Made by a program: the position numbers and the translations under genes. Below are positions 1 through 8,073 of a stretch of 44,349 nucleotides of DNA, in pieces. Within the stretch, counting starts at the first letter, position 1, and every line of letters starts with the position of its first letter. The stretch comes from Gammaproteobacteria bacterium (GTDB taxonomy: Bacteria; Pseudomonadota; Gammaproteobacteria; Pseudomonadales; Azotimanducaceae): positions 1 through 44,349 of the forward strand of contig VYFT01000040.1 in NCBI GenBank assembly GCA_009842245.1, written 5' to 3'. The notes under the pieces were generated by a model, which was not told where the DNA came from, searched no databases, and saw only the letters and a program-made list of their open reading frames with translations.

Positions 1-1
1 C

Positions 2-1390
2 GGTTCCACCTTCGACGACTTGTCCGTTGCTGATCAAATCCGTGTCGATGAACAGTTAATCTCTTTAGACCAAATTCGACAACTTCCTTATATTGCTCGA
101 GAAAAAACGAACGAAGACTACGAGAAACTCTACCAATCCATCAAAACAACAGGACTGCAACAACCGTTCATAGTAGCGCGACCTCCTGACTCAGAACATT
201 ATGTCTTGATTGCCGGTGGTAATACTCGTCTTGAAATCGTTCAGCGATTACATCAGGAGAGTAGGGGATCACAATTTCACGAGGTTCGTTGCCTGGTTAC
301 CTTTTGGCCTGGAACTTGTGCGGCAAAGGTAAGACACCTCGTCACCAACAGCGTTCTACTCAGCACAAGCTTCATGGAACGCGCAGAGGCGATCTTGAAC
401 TTCATAGATGAAAACCCCGATCTTCCAATCGATCGCAACACCAGTGATCGCGGTGTATCCAAGTTTTTTCTAGAACACGGTTATCCTCTGTATCGCACCA
501 CCTATGCCGCTATGCGATACGCAGTGGACTTTCTCAATGAATACTTACCTCTTTCGCTAGTTTCGACTCTTAGCACTCTCGATGTCAAGCACATACAGAG
601 ACTAGAGAACAATCTGAAACGCGATTGGATCGTTGCTGGAAAAGAGGAAACCGAGTTCAACCAACTATTTGCCGAGATCGCGCGTAGTTGTGATCACGAA
701 GATTTAGATTTCGAAACTTTCCGAAGTGTGCTAACTGAACAAATAGCAGAAGAACTGCAGGTTGTGTCACAGGACTCCGGGGACCGAATAGCACAGAGTG
801 TTCCGATTGAAGATGAACTGAACACAAAACCGGTCAGACAAGAGTACTGCGTGCAACCGGAATTTGATACTGCACCCACATCTCTAGTAACTAGTAGTAA
901 CGAACCGCGTGCGGTTTACGACCTACTAAACGATGGCAACGATCTAGAACCACCTGACCAGATCCGTAGTTTAGCTTTCGAGCTTGCCCAACGATTCAAA
1001 ATCCAAGATTGTGTATCACTAAATGATTTAGGCGAATTTGGTTTTCTAGTCGTCGAACTACCTTACGATGAAGCTCCCGGTACGACAGTCTTGATTTGGG
1101 AATACTTAGCTAATTTCTCTGGTACATGCGAACTGTCGAAGGAAGATCTGATTCCACACGTCTCGAGTGGGTCAAAACTGTACAACGAGTTTCAAGAAAC
1201 TGGATCTTCCTTTTCACTTCAGACCGCGAAGGATTTAGATCTGTCTCTAATGTGGATTCTTGATTCGGAGAGTTTCGAACTCATGCTTAAATTGTGGCGA
1301 TTAGTGTTCAAACATACAGAGTTTAGACCTGATTTGGAGGAAATCACACCTCGAAATGAAACAGACCAACACGCATGCGTCGCGACATAG
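2..1390 (+). CDS. parB: ParB-family partition protein, PFGI-1 ICE type (5' end outside window)
   Basis: The reading frame is open to the left edge, so the true start is probably outside; a TTG at 20 is the first possible start inside but has no convincing ribosome binding site. The first ~60 visible residues carry the ParB N-domain pattern: a run beginning SLDQIRQLPY, then YQSIKTTGLQQPF, then a GGNTRL box that this ICE ParB group has instead of the classical GERR box. A helix-turn-helix-like middle follows (RGVSKFFLEHGYPLYRTTYAA). The C-terminal third is acidic and poorly conserved. Role inferred from the family: partition or stabilisation of the excised ICE. It is followed by a 204-base gap and then the PFL_4669 gene. 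Confidence 0.85.
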   Translation, partial: GSTFDDLSVADQIRVDEQLISLDQIRQLPYIAREKTNEDYEKLYQSIKTTGLQQPFIVARPPDSEHYVLIAGGNTRLEIVQRLHQESRGSQFHEVRCLVTFWPGTCAAKVRHLVTNSVLLSTSFMERAEAILNFIDENPDLPIDRNTSDRGVSKFFLEHGYPLYRTTYAAMRYAVDFLNEYLPLSLVSTLSTLDVKHIQRLENNLKRDWIVAGKEETEFNQLFAEIARSCDHEDLDFETFRSVLTEQIAEELQVVSQDSGDRIAQSVPIEDELNTKPVRQEYCVQPEFDTAPTSLVTSSNEPRAVYDLLNDGNDLEPPDQIRSLAFELAQRFKIQDCVSLNDLGEFGFLVVELPYDEAPGTTVLIWEYLANFSGTCELSKEDLIPHVSSGSKLYNEFQETGSSFSLQTAKDLDLSLMWILDSESFELMLKLWRLVFKHTEFRPDLEEITPRNETDQHACVAT

Positions 1391-1565
1391 AGCTCTCGAA
1401 TTTGCCTCAGTGGGGAAAATTGATCACACACTAGCCACTATAACATACATATATACCAATTACTTTATATTTACTGTTTAGCTATCTACCGCAAATTTAG
1501 ACCGACAAATCAGATCGAACACCGCGCTGATTGTGTCTTGAATTTCCTCGACTGAGTCTCTAAAA

Positions 1566-1588
1566 ATGTCCGTATAATATATGGACAT
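1566..1588 (+). promoter_or_regulatory. Promoter -10 box enclosed by an inverted repeat (candidate operator)
   Basis: A perfect -10 hexamer TATAAT at 1573-1578 lies between the arms ATGTCC (1566-1571) and GGACAT (1583-1588). A weak -35 candidate TCGACT is at 1548-1553 (19-base spacer). The repeat sits just upstream of the ATG at 1595, so a protein bound there would block RNA polymerase. The transcript leader would be very short. The regulator is not identified. Confidence 0.5.
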
Positions 1589-1594
1589 ATAAAC

Positions 1595-2359
1595 ATGTTA
1601 TTTAATCAAGATTTTAAACTTGTCGATTCAGTCAATGGAAAAACCCCGCCTCACAATCGAGCGCAAAGCATTCAGACCGATGTGTGGCTTTCTTTACATA
1701 CAAGATATGCTCAAATGCTAGTTCGTGGGCGACAGGTCAAGGGTAAACCACCAATTGTTGGACTTCTCAGATTTGCTGATTCACTTCGAGTCATTTGGCA
1801 CGCAGCTGAAGCGAACGATCCCTATGCAGATTGGTGGCTCATAAAACTGCAGGACACTTACCACGTCATCAGTAATCGAATAGAGAACCTCAATGCGAAG
1901 TTTCTTGACAAGCTGCCAGAACGTGAGACGTTTCAAATTGCTCCGTGTGAACACAAAGATCCCTTTCGCATCCGTTTGAGTTTCGCTACTCCCTACGCGT
2001 ACCAAGCTGCAGATCTATTGAGTAAGTTCGACTCATACGTGCGTTGTGCCCTGAGCTGTAAGCACCTCGGTAAAACCGATCCGAAGACAGCAAAAAACAC
2101 TATCTACCAGGTGGCGCGACTCATTCGAGGCTTGTTTACACTCGGTACTCGATATCGACATCTTGGAATTGATCGAAACAGTCCCTTGTCGTTCGAAGCT
2201 GACGGTAAGACCGCGCAACGATATATGGGTGAACTACCAGAAGAGGTAAAAGCAGGTACTAGGCGCGCTCGACTCGCGCCAGCAATAATCAAAGGAATAC
2301 CACCGTACATTCCTCCAATTACCGAAAACAACGAAGCCTACGAAGGACTTGAAGATTGA
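1595..2359 (+). CDS. PFL_4669-family ICE protein (TIGR03761)
   Basis: The protein is 254 residues, close to the family's usual length. The signature stretch is residues 30-90: a Thr-Arg-Tyr-Ala-Gln-Met helix followed by GRQVKGKPPIVGLLRFADSL and then AEANDPYADWWLIKLQ, which is characteristic of PFL_4669/AcaB-like proteins of PFGI-1 and SXT-type elements. The function is not established; the conserved location beside ParB and DUF3577 suggests replication, maintenance or regulation of the ICE. No signal peptide or membrane segment is seen, so it should be cytoplasmic. The start is ATG at 1595, with a weak GGA nine bases upstream, immediately after the promoter/operator at 1566-1588. It probably heads a transcript that continues into DUF3577 and DUF6573. 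Confidence 0.85.
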   Translation: MLFNQDFKLVDSVNGKTPPHNRAQSIQTDVWLSLHTRYAQMLVRGRQVKGKPPIVGLLRFADSLRVIWHAAEANDPYADWWLIKLQDTYHVISNRIENLNAKFLDKLPERETFQIAPCEHKDPFRIRLSFATPYAYQAADLLSKFDSYVRCALSCKHLGKTDPKTAKNTIYQVARLIRGLFTLGTRYRHLGIDRNSPLSFEADGKTAQRYMGELPEEVKAGTRRARLAPAIIKGIPPYIPPITENNEAYEGLED

Positions 2360-2383
2360 GCAGTCTTTCCCTAGCTACTCGGC

Positions 2384-2402
2384 ACCACTGCGATTCAGTG
2401 GT
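2384..2402 (+). repeat. 7-bp perfect hairpin between PFL_4669 and DUF3577 genes
   Basis: The arms ACCACTG (2384-2390) and CAGTGGT (2396-2402) are perfectly complementary around a 5-base loop. There is no T run after it, so it is not a typical terminator. It is followed 34 bases later by a second hairpin. Confidence 0.45.
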
Positions 2403-2435
2403 AGAAGCGTCGGCGGATCGTGAAATCGACGCACA

Positions 2436-2461
2436 CATACAAACTCTACGGGGTTTGTATG
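2436..2461 (+). repeat. 9-bp perfect hairpin upstream of DUF3577 gene
   Basis: The arms CATACAAAC (2436-2444) and GTTTGTATG (2453-2461) pair perfectly around an 8-base loop. It lies about 105 bases before the DUF3577 start, within a 207-base gap. It could be a processing or attenuation structure in the leader, or an operator; no poly-T tail follows. Confidence 0.45.
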
Positions 2462-2566
2462 CGATCCTAATGTCACCGTCAGTTTTGAAGGATTCAAAAT
2501 TGATGCAATCATGCTTTTTCAAGCTTGCTTGGAAGAGATTTAACCGACCAACCTGGAGGCAGCGTT

Positions 2567-2968
2567 ATGTCAGTAATAGCAAATGCGAAACAATTCGCAC
2601 TGCTTACTACGGGGATTGGCTATCTGAGTCGAGTTCGAGAAATCGAACCGAACGAGGGTTTACCGTTTCTAGTAGTAACTATTTCCGCCCTCAGAGGCTG
2701 GGACGAGGAAGTTCGGTATACGTACATGGACTGCCGTGTCTCAGGCCGTTCCTGTCACGCGTACGTGACCAGTTTAGCACCGTACGTAGAAGCAGGCGAC
2801 AAAGTCCTGATTCGTTTTCGAACGCACGATATGTTCGCAGAATCGTTTACTTACCGACAAGGCCCGAAACAGGGCAAAGTCGGGGTAACCGTGAAAGCCA
2901 AACTCATCGGCATCGAATGGGCACGAGTCAATGGTGTTGCTTATTCCGAACTGGAAGAAACAGCTTAG
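2567..2968 (+). CDS. DUF3577 protein, STY4534-family ICE replication protein
   Basis: The protein has 133 residues. The family-typical features are an N-terminal FALLTTGIGYLSRVREIEP, a single-stranded-DNA-binding-like core (LPFLVVTISALRG, then YTYMDCRVSG), and a C-terminal segment ending around GKVGVTVKAKLIGIEWARV. Such proteins are annotated as ICE replication proteins and may have an OB-like fold; the biochemical role is not established. The start is ATG at 2567, chosen because GGAGG at 2555-2559 lies seven bases upstream. A longer reading from a TTG at 2525 lacks such a site. It lies in order after PFL_4669 and before DUF6573, as in related ICEs. Confidence 0.87.
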   Translation: MSVIANAKQFALLTTGIGYLSRVREIEPNEGLPFLVVTISALRGWDEEVRYTYMDCRVSGRSCHAYVTSLAPYVEAGDKVLIRFRTHDMFAESFTYRQGPKQGKVGVTVKAKLIGIEWARVNGVAYSELEETA

Positions 2969-3034
2969 ATACACTGACTGATTCAGTTAGCAGTTATCTA
3001 ACTCGGACTCCACCTCAGATTTTTACCACCCGGC

Positions 3035-3082
3035 CGGGGAGAACCACTCCCCGACGGGCGAGAGGTCGACTCGGCCGTTTTT
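3035..3082 (+). promoter_or_regulatory. Two adjacent GC-rich hairpins with U-run before the DUF6573 gene
   Basis: Hairpin 1: CGGGGAG (3035-3041) pairs with CTCCCCG (3047-3053), loop of 5. Hairpin 2 begins immediately at 3054 and pairs 3054-3062 with 3070-3078 with one internal G-G mismatch; it is followed by a T run (3078-3082, C, then five more T). The T run leads straight into the ribosome binding site GGAG at 3089-3092. The arrangement resembles a Rho-independent terminator placed inside a leader, i.e. an attenuator. From memory, comparable two-hairpin leaders precede genes in related ICEs; this was not checked. Confidence 0.6.
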
Positions 3083-3099
3083 CTTTTTGGAGAATAGCT

Positions 3100-3519
3100 A
3101 TGTCAGACTTTTTCGACAACAATCCTGAACAATTGGCTATTGACCCAGCATACACTGGTTCAAGAGCTGAAGCAATTGCCGAGGGCACCATCATTGATGT
3201 CAGTGATCTCGGTCGCCAAGTCGGTTTCAAATGGCCGGTCGCAATGACCAAGGCTGTTTGGGAAGATTCCGTTTCTTGGAGCGACGAAGACAGTGAGCAA
3301 CAGGTTCCTCAGAACCAAAAGTCTCGTTTGTTTTCTGTTGTCGGTGCGTGTGCAGACTATGTCAGAACCCGCGGACCGCAGGCGGACCGAATGCGTTTTC
3401 GCATTAACCGCATTCCACGCGATGGAGTATCTCGTGGTGCGCAACAACGCCTCTTACAAGTCGTCGCTCATCCAGGCGATGATGGAGAGCCGGTGTTAAC
3501 CATCCGTATTCCCGCGTAG
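3100..3519 (+). CDS. DUF6573-family protein
   Basis: The protein has 139 residues and starts at ATG 3100, with GGAG seven bases upstream at 3089-3092. The sequence pattern matches the DUF6573 family of plasmids and ICEs: an Ile/Ala-Tyr-x-x-Ser-Arg-Ala-x-Ala segment, then GTIIDVSDLGRQVGFKWPVAMT, a Val-Trp-Glu/Asp region, and a C-terminal GDDGEPVLTIRI. The function is unknown; it should be a soluble cytoplasmic protein. The same frame is open far upstream (to about 2356), but that part runs antiparallel to sense within the DUF3577 gene region and is not protein-like, so the short start is preferred. It ends the replication/maintenance module and is followed directly by two palindromes. Confidence 0.72.
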   Translation: MSDFFDNNPEQLAIDPAYTGSRAEAIAEGTIIDVSDLGRQVGFKWPVAMTKAVWEDSVSWSDEDSEQQVPQNQKSRLFSVVGACADYVRTRGPQADRMRFRINRIPRDGVSRGAQQRLLQVVAHPGDDGEPVLTIRIPA

Positions 3520-3523
3520 GAAC

Positions 3524-3545
3524 GACACAGTTCCTGAACTGTGTC
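3524..3545. repeat. 22-base perfect palindrome just after the DUF6573 stop
   Basis: The arms GACACAGTTC (3524-3533) and GAACTGTGTC (3536-3545) are perfect inverted repeats separated by two bases. The very short spacer favours a dimeric-protein binding site over an RNA hairpin, but it begins four bases after the stop codon and could also be part of a transcript end. Confidence 0.5.
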
Positions 3546-3557
3546 TCAGGATCAGAG

Positions 3558-3594
3558 CATGTTAGTTTGAGTAATCATTACTCAAACTAACGTG
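3558..3594 (+). terminator. Strong stem-loop, probable transcript end
   Basis: The stem has 14 perfect pairs (3561-3574 with 3578-3591) and a 3-base loop, extended by three more pairs including one G-T (3558-3560 with 3592-3594). Only a weak T-rich tail (ATTCTGTTTT) follows. It would separate the ICE maintenance operon from the accessory genes. Confidence 0.5.
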
Positions 3595-3858
3595 ATTCTG
3601 TTTTAACGAAATCCCCAATGGGTCTGTACGATCTTAGATCTCGTGTACTTTTCGAACACCCCCCGAAAGGCGACGTAAGGCCTAGTCTCAAGATCAACAT
3701 AAGACAACGGAAACACGTTATAACGTTGCTGTCTAACTTGTTAAAATTGACGAGAATTTCTTTTTAAGCAAACTTCACCTCTGGATTGGAACCAGACTAA
3801 TCTTAGACGAATCCTTCGAACGATTGGGCTCGTGCAGCATGTACAGTGAGATCAGGGT

Positions 3859-4527
3859 GTGAGCGCCACGGAACAAACTAAGTCTGATAAACCGCTCTTT
3901 GAACGTATCACGTCAAAGATAAAGACTGCTTCTTCAAACATCCCACGGCTACTCGTTGAGCTAGCCGTAGTTTTTATTGGGGTCTATCTCGCGTTCCTTT
4001 TGACCGACTACCAAGAGGAACTTGAAAAAGGAGAAATTCGCATAAAGTTCTACGAAAGCTTGATAGTAGAATTGAGTGATGTGGTTGAACGTCTTGATCC
4101 TGATGGACAAGAACAAAGAAACTTGCTCTGGCACATGAGCACGGTTGAGGAAATCACAAAGGGGAAGCGACCAAAAATTCCTGCTCGTCCCCTTCACCAT
4201 TCGATACCGGGTTTAGTACTAACCGCCGCATTTGATAGTCGAAATTTCGAGTCGCTCAATACTGATACGATTAACAATGTTGTGCAGCTATCTCCTGACA
4301 TTGAATCTCTCAAGCAGAGAATCGACACGTTTAATGATCTCTTGGTTTCGCTGCTCGAAGCACAGCAGTCAGATGATGCTTGTTGTTATGACGCTCAAGG
4401 CAAACTTCTTAATGATTATCGCTGGTATCCAAAGCTCGTATTGGACGTGTACGAGCTCAATGTGGACATTAGAGAACTGATTCTTGACCAAGCTATTCCC
4501 GACTTGCAAGAATTAAAAGAGTCGTAA
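3859..4527 (+). CDS. Single-pass membrane protein, DUF6090-like
   Basis: The protein has 222 residues. A charged N-terminal tail of about 30 residues is followed by one hydrophobic helix (about residues 33-50, LLVELAVVFIGVYLAFLLTD) and then a soluble, mostly helical domain. The segment VELAVVFIGVYLAFLL followed by a Tyr/Trp-x-Glu-Glu motif resembles small membrane proteins annotated DUF6090, which have no known function; this link is tentative. The start is GTG at 3859 without a clear ribosome binding site. There is a Cys-Cys pair near residue 174. It is the first accessory gene after the maintenance module and has no obvious functional partner. Confidence 0.65.
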   Translation: MSATEQTKSDKPLFERITSKIKTASSNIPRLLVELAVVFIGVYLAFLLTDYQEELEKGEIRIKFYESLIVELSDVVERLDPDGQEQRNLLWHMSTVEEITKGKRPKIPARPLHHSIPGLVLTAAFDSRNFESLNTDTINNVVQLSPDIESLKQRIDTFNDLLVSLLEAQQSDDACCYDAQGKLLNDYRWYPKLVLDVYELNVDIRELILDQAIPDLQELKES

Positions 4528-4826
4528 TCAAGCCGAGGCTTTGTGTAGGCTATTCATCGCACAATTGAGCGACTCGAGCCAGCGGTGTCACTTCAAGGAC
4601 TTTTTCTCACCACAAATTTCTCAGTACTGACATACTTTGAGCGTCGCGCAGGGATTTAAACTCGCCATGTTTGGATGAAGTCTCTATGGCCTCGCTGATT
4701 TGTGCGCACGAACAAAATGAGTTACACATCGACATCCATGACCCGCAGATGAGTCGGTAAAATTTTCGAATACACCACGCACGAAACATTCCGCGAACAC
4801 GGCTTGAGCCACAACCATCCGTTAGC

Positions 4827-6620
4827 TTGTGCGGATTGTTTCTAATTGCACTAATAGTTTCCGCTTGCAGCGGGAACTCTTCCAAAAATTTCAAAATTAC
4901 GATCGAGCACCTGCAAATAGATCTGGATGAACAACACACAGAGGACCCGGCTGACTATTCATCCGCAATTGTCTCCATCAAACGTGTTGACAAGAACGAG
5001 TCAAATGAGGAAGTACTTAGCGAACTGAAGGAGTCTCCGTTTCGCAACGGCAGGGTGGAGTTGAGAGGACAAATCGAGCAGCCGATGTGGGTGGAAGTCG
5101 TCGTCGATTCAGACACAACGGCTGAAGCATTGAGTACTAGAACTTTTATCGAACCTGGTGAGAGTGTTTCTCTTGCAGTCATTGACACGGATTCACAATT
5201 CTACCATGGAATTGGACATGTTGGCACAATGACGAACGTTCAAGATCCTAGCAAGAAATTCTCATTGACTTTAGATTTGAATTCATTGAGTATTGACACT
5301 CTCTATGGAATCGCATTCTTAGAGTCCGAATTTTGGGACGAGAGAGGTGCCCAACGTTGGGAGATACTCTCTTTCATGGTAGTTCAAGACGGGAAGTTTA
5401 GTATCGAAATGGAGGTAGAGGATCCTGTTGTCCTCACGGCGTATATCAGATATGCACCGTCGTACTTTTCGTCAGCTAATTTCATCGCTGAGCCGGGTGC
5501 AACGATCCACCTTGAGCCTTCGAGGAATACTGCCCATGTATCCGAAGCTCTAACGTCAGGATGGTTTCAAAATAGACAAAACAGCTCCGAGCAATCACAA
5601 GGTCAAGAATTATTAGTCAATACTGCGTCCGCAAGGCACGCGAAGCTTTTCGAGAGCTGGCAAAGAAGCTTTACCTACCGTTTGAAGCAAGCGCAAATTG
5701 ATGATGCCCGTGCGGAGGATCAAATCCGCCACAGGGAACTGGAAGCACTGAGATCAAGTCTCGAAGAGACTGACGAAGGTCAAAGTCCCGACAGTCGTCC
5801 GAGTCGTGAAGGAGCATCATGGGTGAAGATCGATCCAGCGGACGGGTGTGAGCATATTGATCTATCACAAGTTCTTCCTGATATCATGGCGCAAAGACTT
5901 CAAGTTGGATCCAGCGAGAGAGAGTTATTATGGGCTGAAATGAGGAGCATTCGGCAGGAGATCCGGAATGATATCGCACGAAGAGCAACGGATCCCTTCG
6001 ACTCTCTGCTTGCATTGGAACTAGGGGCATTGGGATCAACTCAATACCGCCGTGAGCGCATCAAAGTACTTGAACAGTTGTCTTTACGTCTTTCACAAAC
6101 GGTGGCTGAAAAGCGAGTTATGCCTTTCTTGAAACACACACTAAGTGTAATCGAGTCAGAAGAAAATGAACACCGAACCGTGCCAGGCCAAAAAGCATCG
6201 GACTTCGAACTCTCCGATCTGCGAGGAGAATCTCAGAGATTTAGCCAAATTTTCAAAGAGAACGAGCTCGTATTCATGTCCTTCCAACGAAACTCAGAGT
6301 ATTATTCGCCCACTGAGTCTATAGAAGAAACAATTCACAATGAGTATGGTGAAGCAGGGTTGCAGGTTGTTGAGGTGCTTTTCAACGTTGACTCGGAGCG
6401 GCAACAGAAAATTGCCGCAAAACAAGCCCGTTCTTGGATTCAATTACTCGATCCGAATATTTATTCTATTTCGGAAGTAGCTAAGTCCTACGCGATTGTG
6501 CACAGGACAATGGACTATCTCATTGATTCCAATGGTTGCATCGTCCAAAGAACTATTGGTCTGGAGAACTTACGCGGATTCTTGGATTCGTATTTGGATA
6601 TTCCCTCAAGTACAGAGTAG
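4827..6620 (+). CDS. Lipoprotein with C-terminal thioredoxin-like domain lacking active-site cysteines
   Basis: The protein has about 597 residues. The N-terminus is a lipoprotein signal (hydrophobic LFLIALIVSAC, Cys14 as lipidation site). Two beta-rich segments resembling the DUF4369-type modules before TlpA-like domains follow (around 60-110 and 130-230, each ending with an EPGESV or EPGATI motif). A charged helical region spans about 250-450, and a TlpA/AhpC-like fold spans about 452-597 (VPGQKASDFELSDLRGE... VFMSFQRNSEYYSP). Where a thioredoxin has Cys-x-x-Cys this protein has Ser and Tyr, so redox activity is unlikely. The start is uncertain: the TTG at 4827 gives a signal peptide without positive charge and has no ribosome binding site. 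The frame is open back to 4761, so an unusual start such as ATT 4788 would add Arg residues. Confidence 0.72.
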   Translation: MCGLFLIALIVSACSGNSSKNFKITIEHLQIDLDEQHTEDPADYSSAIVSIKRVDKNESNEEVLSELKESPFRNGRVELRGQIEQPMWVEVVVDSDTTAEALSTRTFIEPGESVSLAVIDTDSQFYHGIGHVGTMTNVQDPSKKFSLTLDLNSLSIDTLYGIAFLESEFWDERGAQRWEILSFMVVQDGKFSIEMEVEDPVVLTAYIRYAPSYFSSANFIAEPGATIHLEPSRNTAHVSEALTSGWFQNRQNSSEQSQGQELLVNTASARHAKLFESWQRSFTYRLKQAQIDDARAEDQIRHRELEALRSSLEETDEGQSPDSRPSREGASWVKIDPADGCEHIDLSQVLPDIMAQRLQVGSSERELLWAEMRSIRQEIRNDIARRATDPFDSLLALELGALGSTQYRRERIKVLEQLSLRLSQTVAEKRVMPFLKHTLSVIESEENEHRTVPGQKASDFELSDLRGESQRFSQIFKENELVFMSFQRNSEYYSPTESIEETIHNEYGEAGLQVVEVLFNVDSERQQKIAAKQARSWIQLLDPNIYSISEVAKSYAIVHRTMDYLIDSNGCIVQRTIGLENLRGFLDSYLDIPSSTE

Positions 6621-6899
6621 ATCGAGGATGTGTGCCATTTTCTAATTGAACAGTCGCAGATTCATCTATCGTCCTCTACTCTACTCCCAGATGGGCGGTC
6701 GCTCGTTTTCGAGGACCTCTCTAAAGCATCCGACTTTCGTTTATAGAACTATCTGAACACATTGGATTCCCCTGAGTCGATAGGTGATTCACCGAGAAGT
6801 ACTTGTATAAGGAGCTATTCGATATTTCAATCGCCAGCATCCATGTACACTAGTATGAAACAGGGCAGAGAGAACACCGTTACAGGTACAAGTTTCTAG

Positions 6900-7841
6900 A
6901 TGAAGACGTTATTGAGAATTCTTGTGATACTGTTAGTATCAATGTCTCTCGTAGCCTGCAGTTCATTGTTCGATCACTCTTCCGTTAATGTAAAGAAACT
7001 CATTTGGCTTGAGAGAGATGGTATTTTTGATCCAGAAGTACCCAACACTGAAGTGCACGCCCTTCTGACCAAAGGACTCTACCACAGAGATCCTAAGATT
7101 GTAGCGTGTTCTATTAGTGCAATCTTCTGGTATGTCAGAATGTCAGATACAGCCGCGGTCATGGGAAACCCTCGTCCAAGAGATCGTCAATTAGCGGACA
7201 TTCCAGGGATCTATGATCTGTTTATTGGATTATGGGATGAGGGTTGGACGAAATCGGGTGGCAAACTTCCGGACTTACAACGTTCCGCAGAAACTTTTAT
7301 GGACAGACTATTGCACAAAACAGATTGTATATTGACCGATCAAGATCCTGTGTGGGTATCACTGATGAGCCCTCTGGTTTATCTGTTTCCAGGGGACGAG
7401 AAAGTTCATGAGATTGTTTGGAAAACGATACCACACGTTAATCCAGATGGCCTCCTTTCTGTGTTGCGCGAGGGAAAATTTGACTCTCCGATTAGTCAAA
7501 AGCATCGAATCGATATTCTTACAAACCCCGAAACGAAAGAGATATCTGCTACGCTGGCCGCAAAGAGTCTCGGTGTATTTCGCTCGGAAGATGGCCTGGA
7601 GGCACTAGTAACAGTGCTTGAAACAGGCATTCACGCATACGTACCTACAAAGATGACCATCGTCGACTCGATGATGAAGTACGAGGAGGAAGCTGCTCCC
7701 TATATTGCTGTGATGCGGCAGACTCTAGATAGTGCACTTACTGACGATGAAGAAGAAATTGAACGAAAGGAAGATGTGCAATGGCAATTAAAGTGGTTCG
7801 AAGAGGATTACGCCGAGGAAACAGACGGACCTAGCGATTAG
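6900..7841 (+). CDS. Lipoprotein with HEAT-like helical repeats
   Basis: The protein has 313 residues. It has a classical lipoprotein signal peptide: MKTLLR, a hydrophobic core, and lipobox LVAC with Cys20. Ser21-Ser22 at +2/+3 are compatible with outer-membrane sorting. The rest is helical with alternating hydrophobic patterns like HEAT repeats (for example ISATLAAKSLGVFRSEDGLE followed by ALVTVLETGIHAYV). The C-terminus is very acidic (DDEEEIERKED and following). I do not recognise the family. The ATG at 6900 is directly preceded by TAG, with only a weak AGG upstream. The 279-base gap before it shows no clear promoter. It may belong with the preceding lipoprotein as ICE cargo acting at the envelope, but no partner is evident. 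Confidence 0.7.
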   Translation: MKTLLRILVILLVSMSLVACSSLFDHSSVNVKKLIWLERDGIFDPEVPNTEVHALLTKGLYHRDPKIVACSISAIFWYVRMSDTAAVMGNPRPRDRQLADIPGIYDLFIGLWDEGWTKSGGKLPDLQRSAETFMDRLLHKTDCILTDQDPVWVSLMSPLVYLFPGDEKVHEIVWKTIPHVNPDGLLSVLREGKFDSPISQKHRIDILTNPETKEISATLAAKSLGVFRSEDGLEALVTVLETGIHAYVPTKMTIVDSMMKYEEEAAPYIAVMRQTLDSALTDDEEEIERKEDVQWQLKWFEEDYAEETDGPSD

Positions 7842-8073
7842 TCATTGACATGGTTTTGTCGGCGTCCCCGCTCAAAATCGAACATGCATAGTCTGGTGTT
7901 AGCCGGATAGACTAGTTAGTGTCATCGGTGATTCTAGTAGTCTTTGCACTAATATGTAAATTTGCATCATACAATTAACCCCAACGGTTTAATGGTTATC
8001 CCTCCAACTACGGCTAATGCGAGCTAATTGCGTTCCGGTGAGTCGAGTGTTTGACCAGTAATACGATCTTGTA

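Larger units (their letters stand above)
3520..3858. other. Intergenic stretch of 339 bases with two palindromes
   Basis: The first 75 bases hold the two strong palindromes listed separately. The remaining part to 3858 shows no coding frame, no clear promoter and no repeat that I can recognise. It marks the boundary between backbone genes and accessory genes. Confidence 0.5.

Noticed and set aside
2356-3099. Long open frame running into the DUF6573 gene from 2356
   Set aside because: It overlaps the well-supported DUF3577 gene in another frame and has Arg/Ser-rich non-protein-like composition. Only the part from ATG 3100, with its own ribosome binding site, is real.
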